The notes: generated from the letters alone by a model not told the origin. DNA of 64,000 bases from Datnioides undecimradiatus (GCA_008933995.1 WARS01000046.1:2356001-2420000); one strand, 5' to 3'. Shown: positions 26,501 to 33,760, numbered from the stretch's first letter. Program-made: numbers and translations.

Positions 26501-29500
26501 CACCATCAATTCTGTCGACTTTGGAGATACTCGCAAGTAAGGATGGAGCTGAGGGATGGTCTTTAACCGTTATCCCTGGTGCAGCAGTGGGTTTAAACTA
26601 CTGCCGCACACATCCTTAAAGCTGTATGGCATTAACAGGGCCATGAGAGTTTGTGGAGTGTTACATCCCTGCAGATGTTTGTGCAGTCTGAACCCGGGCC
26701 ACACCGGGATGTGGTCTGCTTTTGTAGAACCTCCCGATTCCTGCAGGGAGTTTGTAAATGAACACATTGCTTTGCACGGCGCAATGCAGTTTATTCACAA
26801 GCACAATAGCGCTCGGTCAATACTGCCTTTTGTTAGGCAGATGCATTAATGTTTAGACTGTGTCAGAGGTGGTGGTGGAACTTTGTAGTTTGCTGTGTTG
26901 TTATAGCAGGCTGCAGACTGCGGCGATGTGTACATATTGAGGTGACAAAACTGAACATCACAGCCATACGATGATAATATTTACTGTGGAGCTGCTGCAT
27001 CAGACTGACTGTGATGCCTTCTTCTCCACCCACTGTAATTCTCTATTAGTCTCGTTTGGCTGTAATGATATGCGCACTACTTGATTACCACCTTGTGGTC
27101 AAAGGGGATACTGCACCACAGGCTTAAAGGTGATGCAGTAACTGAATACAGTTTGCTATTGAAAAGCTGGGGTTGCATGGTATCTCATGGTTGTGGTTGT
27201 ATTTGTCTGTTTTTTAGGAAGTCTCCAGGAGAGGGTGGAGTGGAAGTTGTCCCAACCCCAGCGGCCAGGCCCTCTCTTAGGGATATGCACTCGCCCCAGC
27301 CTCACGCCAAATCTACTATGGAGGAGGACGTGAAGAGACACGGTGCCCCTGACAGCCCTCCGCCGCCACGGAGACATAAGGAAAAGGTACGGCTGCAGGC
27401 AAGTTTGCGATTTTGTTACAGAAACAACAACTTCTTAATCGCATTAAAACGAACAAATGCTAAAATTACCAAGCTGCTGTGATGTTTGTGCAGCTTTTAG
27501 ATTTCAGTAGATATTGCTGGTGAGTAACGTTGATTAAAAACATGGACTCGCCATTTAAATATGGCCAGATTAAGCCTGGTTGTCCTAAGATGAATCAGGT
27601 AATTATAATTCTGTGCTTCACACGATACCTGCTGAATCTATCTCTCACTTGGAAAACTTGATAAGGTACCCATTCATTTGTTTTTCACTCAGTGTCTTAA
27701 AAATAGAAAGATGGTAGATGGTAATAAATCCTTTCAAAGAACTGATTGCAACTTAAACCAGATATACAGTCGCCGGGAGATTTTCCCACAGTTCGAAACT
27801 TCAATTGTTGGGTTCTAGACAGCTGTTCACCCACATAATGCATGGGTTCAGATCCTGTGTTTTAGCAACTCGTACAGTAACGCTTCCTCATCACTTCCAC
27901 CCACTGCTCCGGCGCAGCACGGCCAGAAATCTCCACCAGGCCAGTCTCACGGCCGCCACCGCTCACTCCACCGCACCCTGTCAGATGAGAGTATCTATCG
28001 CGGCCAGCGCCTCCCTCCGCTGAGCGACTCGGTGGCTGAGCCGGCACTCGGCGCCGATGTTCTCTTCAGCTGCTCCACCCTCCCACGCTCGCCCACCACC
28101 CGAGGTGTTCCACTGCGACGGCCCTCCTATAAGCTGGGAGTCAAACTCCACGGTAAGTGTAAGGTGCACGACAAGGACGTTTATACACCCACAACAAGTT
28201 ACGTATTTTGTTTTTGATCATAATTTGAGGTTATGTGATGGATCCGTATGTAGATGTGTGTCTCCTTCCCCCTTTGGATTAAAAATAATCCTCATGGGAA
28301 CCATGTGGACAGTGTTATTTGACATCCAGCTCATTCCACAACCGAATTTCTATCTGTAGGAGACCTTTCTGCATCTGACACGTCATTGGTGGATTTGGTT
28401 GAGCGTCATCGTGGACCCCTCCCTCAGGAGCTGATGCCCCTCCCGTCCTCAGACAGGGACAGCCCCCTAGAGTGGACACACCTGGTGGATGTGGCCAATA
28501 CCTTTGAGAGTGAAAGAAACACACACTATGGTATTAGCAAGCTTGTTTATCTCCACAAAAAGAAGTGCTTGGAAATCTCTGTATGTTACCCTGAAATCAA
28601 TGGAAATATAAAATTAAGTAGTCTGTGTTGTGATTTTGAGGATTTGGAACTTTGTTTTCCACCTTTGTCCGTTTCCCTCTTCTTCTAGTCCAGAGAAGTT
28701 TTGTGTTTGGGGATTCAAACCACCGAAGCAGCGGCGCCTCCAGTCCCCAGCAGCCCCACATAGAGCTGCAGCCTGCTCCGATGTCACGGCCCTCATCCAG
28801 GTAAACACAACGCTCTTACACACTCTCTGTCCACACACCACACTCTTTGATACATGAAGTGATATGGGAGGGGTGCAGGGGTAGGGGTGTAGCCAACACC
28901 AAAACAACAAAAACACAAATGGCCTCAGGACTGCAGCCGAACTAGACACGGTGAGTAAAAGTGAGCTGGTTGCTTTTCTTTGCAGAGGAAAAATAGAGTT
29001 TTCAGCTTTGTCTGTGAAGCTAATCATACTTTACTACAAGACACAATAATCATAATTAGTTACTCACTGTGTAAATCCTGCCTGTATGCATGCCCTTTGG
29101 GGTCATATTTGTTTACATTATCTACTGCGCTCTCGTTGCTCACAGTAAATACCAGTGCACCAACATGCAGTTAAGCACATAGCACGAACAGGCGACAGTA
29201 TGCTCAAGGGCACAGAGTGTGAAGTGTGTCCCCCTCATGATGGTGCAGCAAATGAATATATTGCATACACTGAATATAGTTAAGCGCTCACTTTAACACA
29301 CTGTGTGTATTATTAAGGTTGTGATATGGGTTTATTCCTTTCTTTTCCATAGTGAGGGTCACATAGGGCTGGAGAGGAAGGTCACTAAGCTGGAGGCCAT
29401 GGTGAAGATGCTCCAGGAGGACCTGAAGAAGGTGGGAGAGAAAACACAAACGTATCCCCAGAGTTTTAGGTTGTTGTTGTTGTTGTTGTTTTGACTCTGT

Positions 29501-31044
29501 TGGGGTGAAATATAGGTTTTTTTAGGTCCTCTCCTCTATTTCAGTTCCAGTGGGGATGAACGTTTCCAGGCTTTGGTTGATTTGCATACGGTGGCGCAGG
29601 AAGCAGATGTAAACAAATATTTTGACTTGACAGCAGAAAAACGCGCAGTCAGCAGTTCAGCGGCGAGGCTATTGTTCCTGCTTTCACTCCGCCGCTCATC
29701 GCTGCGAGCTGCTGACTCAGATTGCGCTTCAATCACTAAAACAGTGTTTTGCTTCGCGTCACCTGGAAGGAGCGGCGCGCTTTAACTCGGCTCTTGTTGT
29801 TTCGTGAGACTCACCGGACTCACCCGCTTACACTCCTCTCCGATTTCTGTCTATAGTTCAGCGACACCCACAGATTTCCCAGAGGAGTAAAGGCTGAAAA
29901 ACTTTTAATGATGCTGTTTTTTAACTTAAGATGCATCTGATTGTGCGACGCAGCGCTCTCGCCTTTTTTAATCCAAGCGTCAAACACTTCTTCCTCTTAA
30001 CTGCGTATTTGTGCTGCAAAAACATGTTCGCCTGCTTGTAAAAGTCTGTGTTGCTGGAAAACACAACACTGTGGCTGTGAAGGTGGCGATACCCTGCCCA
30101 AAAACACACTCATCACATCATTATTCCACCAACTCCAGCTTCTAGTGTTGATCCCAGACCAGACGGCTCCACAGTTTCATCAAACTCTACTTCAAAAATC
30201 AGCAGAAGGGGAAGTTTTTGTTTTCTTTCATTTCACCCAGCTGTGGTGGTCTTTTGCAGGAACTCCATTACTTTGTTCTCAGTTGTCTGGAAGCTGCACG
30301 TCCTCTGCCGCTCTGGCCCTCCCGAACCTTTTTAAAGGTTGTCGTCATTTTGAGTAGTGACCTGCCTGTTAACAAGTCTGACCCCAATTTTGTGACAGTG
30401 AAGGGTTTTCGCCCACCAAATTGCTGCAGTTCGGTTGTTGTTTACTTCTTACGCAACTCTTAGCAAGTTCTCTGCTCCCGGTGGAACACTGGAAAGCGTT
30501 AAGCTGTCTGGATTTCTTATTTTTAAAGCGGCGGTAGATCAGTTTGACACCGGCAGAACCGGATAAACTTCACTCTCACCTCCGTCAACCACCCTCAAGC
30601 CAGTTACAGTTGCTGCTGATTGACAGCACGGAGCGAAGCTCTCCGCAGTCTCGGTGTTTTTCTTAAACTGGCTGGATATTTATGTTCATGCACCCAATTA
30701 GTGCTTTTGGCAGATTCAAGATGTCAACTGTGAAAATCTACCCACAGAGCCCCTCAGTTCTGTCTAGTTGTGCGTCACTGTCTGCAGGCCTGAGATGTTT
30801 ATGTCAACAACAAACAGATAATTACTTTTATACAGGGTAAAGTGTTTATAAGACAGTAAATCTGGGTTTAATTCATAAATGTGATTCAACCGTTTTGCAG
30901 GAGCGTGAAGAGAAGGTGAGACTCCAGGCTCAGATCAAGAGGCTCTGGGAGGACAACCAGAGACTGCAGGAGGAGTCGCAGACCTCCGCCGCCAAGCTCA
31001 AGAAGTTCACCGAGTGGGTCTTCAACACCATCGACATGAACTGA
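3255..31044 (+). CDS. sipa1l1: SIPA1L1 (SPAR, signal-induced proliferation-associated 1-like 1), Rap GTPase-activating protein, 22 coding exons
   Basis: Known role of the family: SIPA1L1/SPAR stimulates GTP hydrolysis on Rap1/Rap2, binds the PSD-95 scaffold and actin, and shapes dendritic spines. Joined exons: 3255-4688, 4946-5165, 5366-5496, 7296-7484, 8164-8338, 9392-9495, 9824-9981, 15917-16496, 18572-18670, 19180-19355, 19538-19825, 20204-20353, 21050-21183, 23992-24089, 24323-24810, 26345-26536, 27218-27386, 27852-28152, 28360-28509, 28689-28800, 29353-29431, 30901-31044. The joined length is 5,571 nt, an open frame of 1,856 codons plus stop (human is about 1,804). Layout: N-terminal serine-rich region 1-480 with a Gly tract 110-137; RapGAP about 598-815 with IGND (Asn 760); PDZ about 1006-1082; SPAR C-terminal region about 1500-1770; coiled coil about 1785-1850. 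The start follows the family N terminus [10 protein letters not shown]; a second Met at 3252 directly precedes it. SIPA1L1 is preferred over SIPA1L2/3 because of the C terminus [11 protein letters not shown] and the rgs6 neighbour. Exact 3' exon joints near 27,850 are the least certain. Confidence 0.95.
4689..4945 (+). other. sipa1l1: sipa1l1 intron 1, ending in a NAGNAG acceptor
   Basis: A short intron (257 nt) with a GTAGGT donor. The 3' end reads CTTCCAGCAG|G, so AG at 4941-4942 and AG at 4944-4945 form a tandem acceptor. Using the first adds one Gln without changing the frame. Confidence 0.85.
4946..5165 (+). CDS. sipa1l1: sipa1l1 coding exon 2
   Basis: Residues 479-551 plus one base. 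A serine-rich stretch is followed by the conserved blocks [13 protein letters not shown] and [20 protein letters not shown], which match human SIPA1L1 almost residue for residue. The first codons would gain one Gln if the upstream AG were used. It ends AGAG|GTGAGC in phase 1, and the last base starts the Glu codon completed in exon 3. Confidence 0.95.
5366..5496 (+). CDS. sipa1l1: sipa1l1 coding exon 3
   Basis: It encodes [18 protein letters not shown] and ends [11 protein letters not shown], the segment just before the RapGAP core in all SIPA1 family members. The acceptor is CCCAG|AAC and the donor GAG|GTACAT. Phase 1 in, phase 0 out. The middle ([13 protein letters not shown]) is the variable part compared with human. 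Confidence 0.95.
5497..7295 (+). other. sipa1l1: sipa1l1 intron 3, no further gene seen
   Basis: 1.8 kb of intron. Frames on both strands (up to 85 codons) show no recognisable domain. The acceptor is a pyrimidine-rich run ending CTCCAG at 7290-7295. No microsatellite or transposon stands out. Confidence 0.8.
7296..7484 (+). CDS. sipa1l1: sipa1l1 coding exon 4 (start of RapGAP domain)
   Basis: Residues 596-658: [20 protein letters not shown], then [20 protein letters not shown] and [15 protein letters not shown]. This is the N-terminal part of the Rap/Ran-GAP fold. Phase 0 at both ends (189 nt), with the donor GGG|GTAAGG. Confidence 0.96.
7485..8163 (+). other. sipa1l1: sipa1l1 intron 4, A/T-run rich
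   Basis: 679 nt of intron containing a T/A-rich simple stretch around 7703-7730 (TTTAT repeats). Otherwise I see nothing coding. The acceptor ends CTCCATAG at 8156-8163. Confidence 0.8.
8164..8338 (+). CDS. sipa1l1: sipa1l1 coding exon 5 (RapGAP domain)
   Basis: It encodes [20 protein letters not shown], then [20 protein letters not shown] and [11 protein letters not shown], the central RapGAP sheet and helix. Phase 0 in, phase 1 out; the last A joins CC of exon 6 to make Thr. The donor is AAGA|GTACGT. Confidence 0.95.
8339..9391 (+). other. sipa1l1: sipa1l1 intron 5, no further gene seen
   Basis: 1.05 kb of intron. Short frames on both strands lack family features. A T-rich tract around 9320-9350 precedes the acceptor CCCACAG ending at 9391. 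Confidence 0.8.
9392..9495 (+). CDS. sipa1l1: sipa1l1 coding exon 6 (RapGAP domain)
   Basis: It encodes [20 protein letters not shown] and ends [10 protein letters not shown]. This is identical in pattern to the human protein and very conserved in all Rap GAPs (the YEIMFHVST...P block). Phase 1 in, phase 0 out, with the donor CAG|GTGTGT. Confidence 0.96.
9496..9823 (+). other. sipa1l1: sipa1l1 intron 6
   Basis: 328 nt of intron, AT-rich, with a T-rich acceptor ending TTTTTCCAG at 9823. Nothing else is recognisable. Confidence 0.8.
9824..9981 (+). CDS. sipa1l1: sipa1l1 coding exon 7 (RapGAP catalytic Asn)
   Basis: It encodes [20 protein letters not shown] and continues [20 protein letters not shown]. 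The RHIGND motif carries the 'asparagine thumb' that Rap GAPs use in place of an arginine finger (Asn at about residue 760 here, equivalent to Rap1GAP Asn290). It is intact, so the enzyme should be catalytically competent (inference). Phase 0 in, phase 2 out, with the donor CAG|GTGAGA. Confidence 0.96.
9982..15916 (+). other. sipa1l1: sipa1l1 intron 7, the largest intron
   Basis: 5.9 kb without a recognisable exon. It contains a (GTGC)n run at 10213-10241, a CT-rich run near 12775-12797 and an AT run near 14700-14722. The longest frames are 144 codons on the minus strand at 11790-12224 and 151 codons on the plus strand at 12490-12945. They have no domain, no bias and no splice context that I can support. 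The acceptor is pyrimidine-rich, ending CCTTGCAG at 15916. Confidence 0.75.
10213..10241. repeat. (GTGC)n tetranucleotide microsatellite
   Basis: About seven GTGC units in intron 7. The alternating purine-pyrimidine sequence is of the type that can adopt Z-DNA. Confidence 0.9.
15917..16496 (+). CDS. sipa1l1: sipa1l1 coding exon 8 (RapGAP end and linker to PDZ)
   Basis: It begins [20 protein letters not shown] and continues through [34 protein letters not shown] and [19 protein letters not shown]. The second half ([43 protein letters not shown]) is the conserved beta-rich module between the GAP and PDZ domains. Phase 2 in, phase 0 out. The donor GAG|GTTAGG is followed within 6 nt by a CA repeat. 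Confidence 0.96.
16503..16542. repeat. (AC)n microsatellite next to the exon 8 donor
   Basis: About 20 AC units with one GC interruption, starting six bases after the GT of the exon 8 donor. CA repeats near donors are known hnRNP L binding sites in vertebrate pre-mRNA. Confidence 0.9.
17505..17558. repeat. (CT)n microsatellite
   Basis: 27 uninterrupted CT units in intron 8, giving poly-Ser/Leu frames on the plus strand and Arg/Glu frames on the minus strand that are not genes. Confidence 0.95.
18572..18670 (+). CDS. sipa1l1: sipa1l1 coding exon 9 (start of PDZ domain)
   Basis: Residues 998-1030: [20 protein letters not shown] then [13 protein letters not shown]. The LGQLGF segment is the PDZ carboxylate-binding loop. 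Phase 0 at both ends (99 nt), with the donor GAG|GTATCT. Confidence 0.96.
18671..19179 (+). other. sipa1l1: sipa1l1 intron 9
   Basis: 509 nt with a 12-base C run at 18769-18780. The acceptor is weak in pyrimidines (GCCGCTAATAG ending at 19179). It is supported by perfect frame and family continuity on both sides. No gene is seen. Confidence 0.8.
19180..19355 (+). CDS. sipa1l1: sipa1l1 coding exon 10 (PDZ domain)
   Basis: [20 protein letters not shown], then [20 protein letters not shown] and [15 protein letters not shown]. This completes the PDZ fold (about 1006-1082) and is nearly identical to human SIPA1L1. Phase 0 in, phase 2 out, with the donor GCAG|GTAGGT. Confidence 0.96.
19538..19825 (+). 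CDS. sipa1l1: sipa1l1 coding exon 11
   Basis: [20 protein letters not shown], then [20 protein letters not shown] and [16 protein letters not shown]. The YRMPV.EYK, FKFPFR..NKWQR and PRS.SSDGRPL blocks are SIPA1L1 hallmarks. Between them lies a Ser/Pro-rich variable stretch. Phase 2 in and out, with the donor AAGAG|GTTACA. Confidence 0.95.
19826..20203 (+). other. sipa1l1: sipa1l1 intron 11
   Basis: 378 nt. Reading on from exon 11 stays open for a while (to 20183 in the same frame), but the translation loses family similarity at once and the donor GTTACA plus the acceptor ATACCAG at 20203 restore it. I see nothing else. Confidence 0.8.
20204..20353 (+). CDS. sipa1l1: sipa1l1 coding exon 12
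   Basis: [20 protein letters not shown], then [19 protein letters not shown] and HWRQKSMPE. It aligns with the human [20 protein letters not shown] region and the RQKSMPE block. Phase 2 in and out, with the donor GCA|GTAAGG. Confidence 0.94.
20354..21049 (+). other. sipa1l1: sipa1l1 intron 12
   Basis: 696 nt, AT-rich, with a 22-base A run at 20973-20994 just upstream of the acceptor region (CATCCTCCAG at 21040-21049). No gene is seen. Confidence 0.8.
20973..20994. repeat. Poly(A) run
   Basis: 22 consecutive A in intron 12. It could be a simple slippage run or the tail of an old retroposon. No target-site duplication is evident. Confidence 0.9.
21050..21183 (+). CDS. sipa1l1: sipa1l1 coding exon 13
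   Basis: [20 protein letters not shown] then [20 protein letters not shown]. The GGSGKSTPSW-type block aligns with human, while the rest is diverged and Gly/Glu-rich. Phase 2 in, phase 1 out, with the donor ACAG|GTGAAT. Human has about 40 residues after this point that I could not find in the window. Confidence 0.9.
21184..23991 (+). other. sipa1l1: sipa1l1 intron 13
   Basis: 2.8 kb containing a mariner-like transposase remnant on the minus strand (about 22560-22880). The rest is unique-looking sequence with no supported exon. I searched for a phase 1-1 exon that would encode the human FNSFVLEQHEY-type segment and did not find one. The acceptor is TTTCTTGCAG at 23982-23991. Confidence 0.75.
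22560..22880 (-). mobile_element. Decayed mariner-like (DD34D type) transposase fragment
   Basis: Read on the minus strand, one frame gives [20 protein letters not shown], then [17 protein letters not shown] and a stop. This matches the conserved C-terminal part of mariner transposases ([16 protein letters not shown]...RRFDT.EEIQ). The D of DLAP corresponds to the last catalytic Asp. Sequence toward 22880 resembles the preceding DNAPAHTA-type block but is frameshifted. No terminal inverted repeats were identified, so the ends are approximate. It is non-functional. Confidence 0.8.
23992..24089 (+). CDS. sipa1l1: sipa1l1 coding exon 14
   Basis: [20 protein letters not shown] then [13 protein letters not shown]. 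It aligns with the human RLMRQDPVVHLSPNKQ segment. Phase 1 in, phase 0 out, with the donor CAG|GTCAGG. Confidence 0.92.
24323..24810 (+). CDS. sipa1l1: sipa1l1 coding exon 15
   Basis: [20 protein letters not shown], then [30 protein letters not shown] and near the end [18 protein letters not shown]. The SSNTLSS...H.SDKWY and [15 protein letters not shown] blocks are strongly conserved in SIPA1L1. The central His-rich and Arg/Pro-rich stretch is variable. Phase 0 in, phase 2 out, with the donor CAAG|GTCTGT. Confidence 0.95.
24811..26344 (+). other. sipa1l1: sipa1l1 intron 15
   Basis: 1.5 kb of intron. No exon, RNA gene or clear transposon is seen. The acceptor is a pyrimidine-rich stretch ending CTCCATCAG at 26344. 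Confidence 0.8.
26345..26536 (+). CDS. sipa1l1: sipa1l1 coding exon 16
   Basis: [20 protein letters not shown], then [20 protein letters not shown] and [15 protein letters not shown]. The [17 protein letters not shown]...TINSV block is a SIPA1L hallmark that opens the SPAR C-terminal region. Phase 2 in and out, with the donor GCAA|GTAAGG. Confidence 0.96.
26537..27217 (+). other. sipa1l1: sipa1l1 intron 16
   Basis: 681 nt of intron, nothing recognisable. The acceptor is a T-rich run ending TTTTTTAG at 27217. Confidence 0.8.
27218..27386 (+). CDS. sipa1l1: sipa1l1 coding exon 17
   Basis: [20 protein letters not shown] then [20 protein letters not shown]. It aligns with human [21 protein letters not shown]. 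Phase 2 in, phase 0 out using the donor AAG|GTACGG. Twelve bases downstream lies CAG|GCAAGT, a perfect-context GC donor, which would add VRLQ in frame. Confidence 0.9.
27387..27851 (+). other. sipa1l1: sipa1l1 intron 17
   Basis: 465 nt of intron. The acceptor chosen (TTCAG at 27847-27851) is not the strongest-looking one. It is the only one near exon 18 that keeps the frame open from exon 17. Confidence 0.6.
27852..28152 (+). CDS. sipa1l1: sipa1l1 coding exon 18
   Basis: It starts [20 protein letters not shown], later [33 protein letters not shown] and [14 protein letters not shown]. The [11 protein letters not shown] and PLRRPSY.LG blocks match human SIPA1L1. Phase 0 in, phase 1 out, with the donor CACG|GTAAGT. 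The 5' boundary could instead be 27866 if an unseen upstream exon supplies phase 2. Confidence 0.85.
28360..28509 (+). CDS. sipa1l1: sipa1l1 coding exon 19
   Basis: [20 protein letters not shown], then [20 protein letters not shown] and DVANTFE. It matches human FSASDSSLTDIQE...[24 protein letters not shown]. Phase 1 in and out. The donor GAGA|GTGAAA is chosen because the A joins TC of exon 20 to give the FEIQRSF continuity seen in human YEVQRASF. Confidence 0.93.
28689..28800 (+). CDS. sipa1l1: sipa1l1 coding exon 20
   Basis: [20 protein letters not shown] then [16 protein letters not shown]. It aligns with human [20 protein letters not shown]. The acceptor is a strong pyrimidine run ending CTTCTAG at 28688, and the donor is CCAG|GTAAAC. 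Phase 1 in, phase 2 out. Confidence 0.92.
28801..29352 (+). other. sipa1l1: sipa1l1 intron 20
   Basis: 552 nt of intron with no supported feature. The acceptor TTTTCCATAG ends at 29352. Confidence 0.8.
29353..29431 (+). CDS. sipa1l1: sipa1l1 coding exon 21 (start of coiled coil)
   Basis: [20 protein letters not shown] then QEDLKK. The heptad-like L...V..LE.M..ML pattern starts the C-terminal coiled coil and matches human KVDQLEGMLKMLREDLKK. Phase 2 in, phase 0 out, with the donor AAG|GTGGGA. Confidence 0.95.
29432..30900 (+). other. sipa1l1: sipa1l1 intron 21
   Basis: 1.47 kb, with a short TTG trinucleotide run near 29471-29490. I see no gene or transposon. The acceptor CGTTTTGCAG ends at 30900. 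Confidence 0.8.
30901..31044 (+). CDS. sipa1l1: sipa1l1 coding exon 22 (C terminus and stop)
   Basis: [20 protein letters not shown], then [20 protein letters not shown] and FNTIDMN before TGA at 31042-31044. The coiled coil ends in the [13 protein letters not shown] tail characteristic of SIPA1L1. SIPA1L2 has a different tail. Confidence 0.97.
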   Translation, partial: EREEKVRLQAQIKRLWEDNQRLQEESQTSAAKLKKFTEWVFNTIDMN

Positions 31045-31147
31045 CCCCCGACCCGCACGATCCGGCTCGCACCACGCACGAACACAAATGCATACATCAG
31101 CACACACAGTCTGGGCGGAGAGGCAGAGCAGGAGAGGGAGGGGTGGT

Positions 31148-31175
31148 GGGTGGGGGTGGGGGTGGGGGTGGGGGG
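31148..31175 (+). promoter_or_regulatory. Predicted G-quadruplex tract in the 3' UTR
   Basis: A run of five G blocks (3, 5, 5, 5 and 6 G) separated by single T, on the sense strand about 100 nt after the stop codon. Short T loops and G blocks longer than three are the most stable class of quadruplex motif. It could fold in the mRNA; any function is inference. Confidence 0.7.
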
Positions 31176-31458
31176 CCTCGACACTGACACGAAATTGTGC
31201 ACAAGACAAGTCGGGACTTGTTGGACTCAACCTGATGCTGAATCCTCCTACCATCTTCCATTGGCTTCAGACATCGGCGGGTGATATCGTCTCGGCGGAC
31301 CTCTGTTGACCTTCTCAGGATGAGACTCGAGGAAAATGGGCGTCGTTTATCAGATTATGAAGGACTGACCTCTGCTCTCCAGCGGGACCGTGGGGGGCTT
31401 TGCTGAATCGATCTTTCTTTCATCTCGCTGTGCCAAAATCTTTTTTCGCAAAATTGCC

Positions 31459-31464
31459 AATAAA
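31459..31464 (+). promoter_or_regulatory. AATAAA polyadenylation hexamer (proximal candidate)
   Basis: A canonical hexamer 415 nt after the stop. The downstream region is C/T-rich rather than GT-rich, so its use is uncertain. Confidence 0.4.
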
Positions 31465-32478
31465 GAGGAAGCTCTCCCCCCCTCCCTCCGTCTCTCTGAA
31501 GAAGCCTCTTCCTAATGTGAACGTGTAGAATCGCCTGCCCCGCCCTCACCAGTATATCTCAGTGGATGTGATTCTCTTTAGGGACGACCTACAGTAGTTA
31601 CCAGGCTTTCTATTTTTTCCTCTTTCTTACTTTTTCTTTTCAAAATGCTGCCCAGCTTCTCTGAAAGGTGCCAAACCAAACCCGCCACAGCAGAGGGTAG
31701 CAGAGACGTCCACGGGACTCGAGGGAGGAGGTCTCTGAAAACACAAATCTGCAAGCCCCACGCGCGAATAACAAACCTGAAGCCGCCGGACCAACGCCGG
31801 GCGCAGGAGGGGTTTTCATCTCTTTCACTTGTAAACGGAGAATTAAGAAATGTCGTGTTCCCTCTGACCACTGAAGGATCATCCACTGACATGGAAGCAG
31901 GTCGATCTGCCTCTCAAAGAGGGAAACTCGGATTTGTACAGTTCTGTTTTGGGTTTTTTTGTTTTTTTTCCATTTCTTCTCCTCGGTGTCGTTCAGATCT
32001 GGATTACAGAATCCTGTCTGTCTCTACAGCACAAACCAACACCCGACTGAGGAGTGTATTTATAAGCCATCGGCATGTGGTGCCATAAAACGCGACTGAT
32101 GATCCAGAGTGCTTTGGTCCATCCCAATTGTATGTGTCTTAAAAGCAATAGGAAGACGTCAGGACTCCTGTCTCTTTCGAAAACGAGAGAGTCTGCTGTG
32201 GGAAGAAGGTCGGTGTGTGTGTGTGTGTGGAGAAGAAGTTTTAAAGGCTACACTTAGAGGACACCAAGTCTCCGCTGCACAAGAGCCTCCATCTGCTTCC
32301 ATCAAAGCAGTGAACACCGTGCTTTGGGAGGAACGAGAGGACTCCACTCACCATCCCACCGCCTGGAATACAGAGAGCCAGCTGATGATGAATGACAGAG
32401 ACATTTCTCGGAGGGGAAAAAGCAAAAGGGGGGAACTTTTTTTCCCCAGGTTAATTTATTTCCTTGTATTATAATTCC

Positions 32479-32484
32479 AATAAA
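32479..32484 (+). promoter_or_regulatory. AATAAA polyadenylation hexamer (middle candidate)
   Basis: AATAAATAAG context followed by TTGTTC within 10 nt, and preceded by an AU-rich stretch. It gives a 3' UTR of about 1.45 kb. Confidence 0.5.
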
Positions 32485-33042
32485 TAAGTTGTTCTATTCG
32501 TACAGTACAACTGACATCAGTGTTTAGTTCCTCAAGAAAAAGGTCACTAGCTATATTATTTAAATGGCTTTCTTTCTTAATTCTGGCTAAAGCCTGACTA
32601 TATGCTTTTTATTCCGTATTCTGTTGTATTTTGTGGTGCCCAAGCCTGCTGTCGTGTTGCTTACAGTGCCCTCTAGTGATGACCAGTGGAAATGTCATGA
32701 TTATTAAATGTGCCGCCAGTCACTCTGTATTTTTTCCGACGCCTCTTCAGCAATCAGTCAGACATCGACCGGGAGGCCACACCGACTCGGAACAGGAAGA
32801 GAAATCAGAAGCCAGCTTTGAGAGACAATCAAAGGTTGAATTTTGATAAAGGGAGCAGATCTTAGATGTGCGTGCGTGCGCGTGCGTGTGCGTGTGTGTG
32901 TTAAATTTGAGCATCCGTAGTTTTCCTCAGGTTCAGTATTTGTTGGGATTGTGAGTATTTGGGGGAAAAAAGTATATTAAACAGAAATCAGTCGTGCAGG
33001 TTTGGTTTTAAAGGGATTCACAGTAACTACCGTACCAGTGGC

Positions 33043-33045
<3 letters not shown>

Positions 33046-33077
<32 letters not shown>
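33046..33077. repeat. (GT)n microsatellite
   Basis: 16 GT units within the predicted 3' UTR or just downstream of its shorter form. Confidence 0.9.
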
Positions 33078-33079
<2 letters not shown>

Positions 33080-33754
33080 TTGTGCGAATGGACATCCGTC
33101 GATCCAGCCGTGCCTACAGTCACTTCTTTTTGGTCATTTACTCCCAGGCAGAGCAGGGACGTGCCTTTTGAAACAGCACCTGGGGAACAGATGAAAGGGA
33201 AAGGCTCTTCTTCATCATCCTAAAAAAAAAAAAAAAAGTAAACACACCTGCTAACACACACGCGCGCGCGCGGACATTCACTTTGCACACTTTGAGTTTT
33301 AATCAGCTTCATACTCACAGTTGCGGAGTGTGCCTCATAAATACGTGTACAGGGAGTCTGCTGCGAGCCTTTCTCCTGCTCATTTGAGGATTTTTTTTTA
33401 GTGAACACCAGAAAGGCTGGCCCGCCTCCGGACGCAGGGACCACAGTGTGCGGAGTGTGTCATGTGTCGGCGTGCGCGCGCGTGCCTTTTTGCATTCAGT
33501 TACATGCAGTATATCGTTCAGTGCAGCTGGCCCCTGTAATGAGAGTGCATTGGAAGAAAGTTTTCCCCTAAATCACGAAGCTAGACACAACACAAGCAGG
33601 AGACACGAAGCGGTTTCCTCGCAGCCGCCTGTCCGACACGACGGCGAGGGCGTCCGGGTTATTAACTCGAGCGTGCACAGTGAAACGGTTGTTCACAAAT
33701 GTGGTGTAAGCCTTAATTCCCTGTCCTTTTGCTGTTAAAAGCCCCTTTTGACGG

Positions 33755-33760
33755 AATAAA
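33755..33760 (+). promoter_or_regulatory. AATAAA polyadenylation hexamer (middle-distal candidate)
   Basis: A canonical hexamer about 2.7 kb after the stop, without an obvious strong GT-rich element right after it. Confidence 0.35.

Noticed and set aside
28510-28530. Alternative donor for exon 19 at TATG|GTATTA
   Set aside because: It gives the same phase but adds ESERNTHYG-type residues and destroys the FEIQRSF continuity that matches human YEVQRASF.
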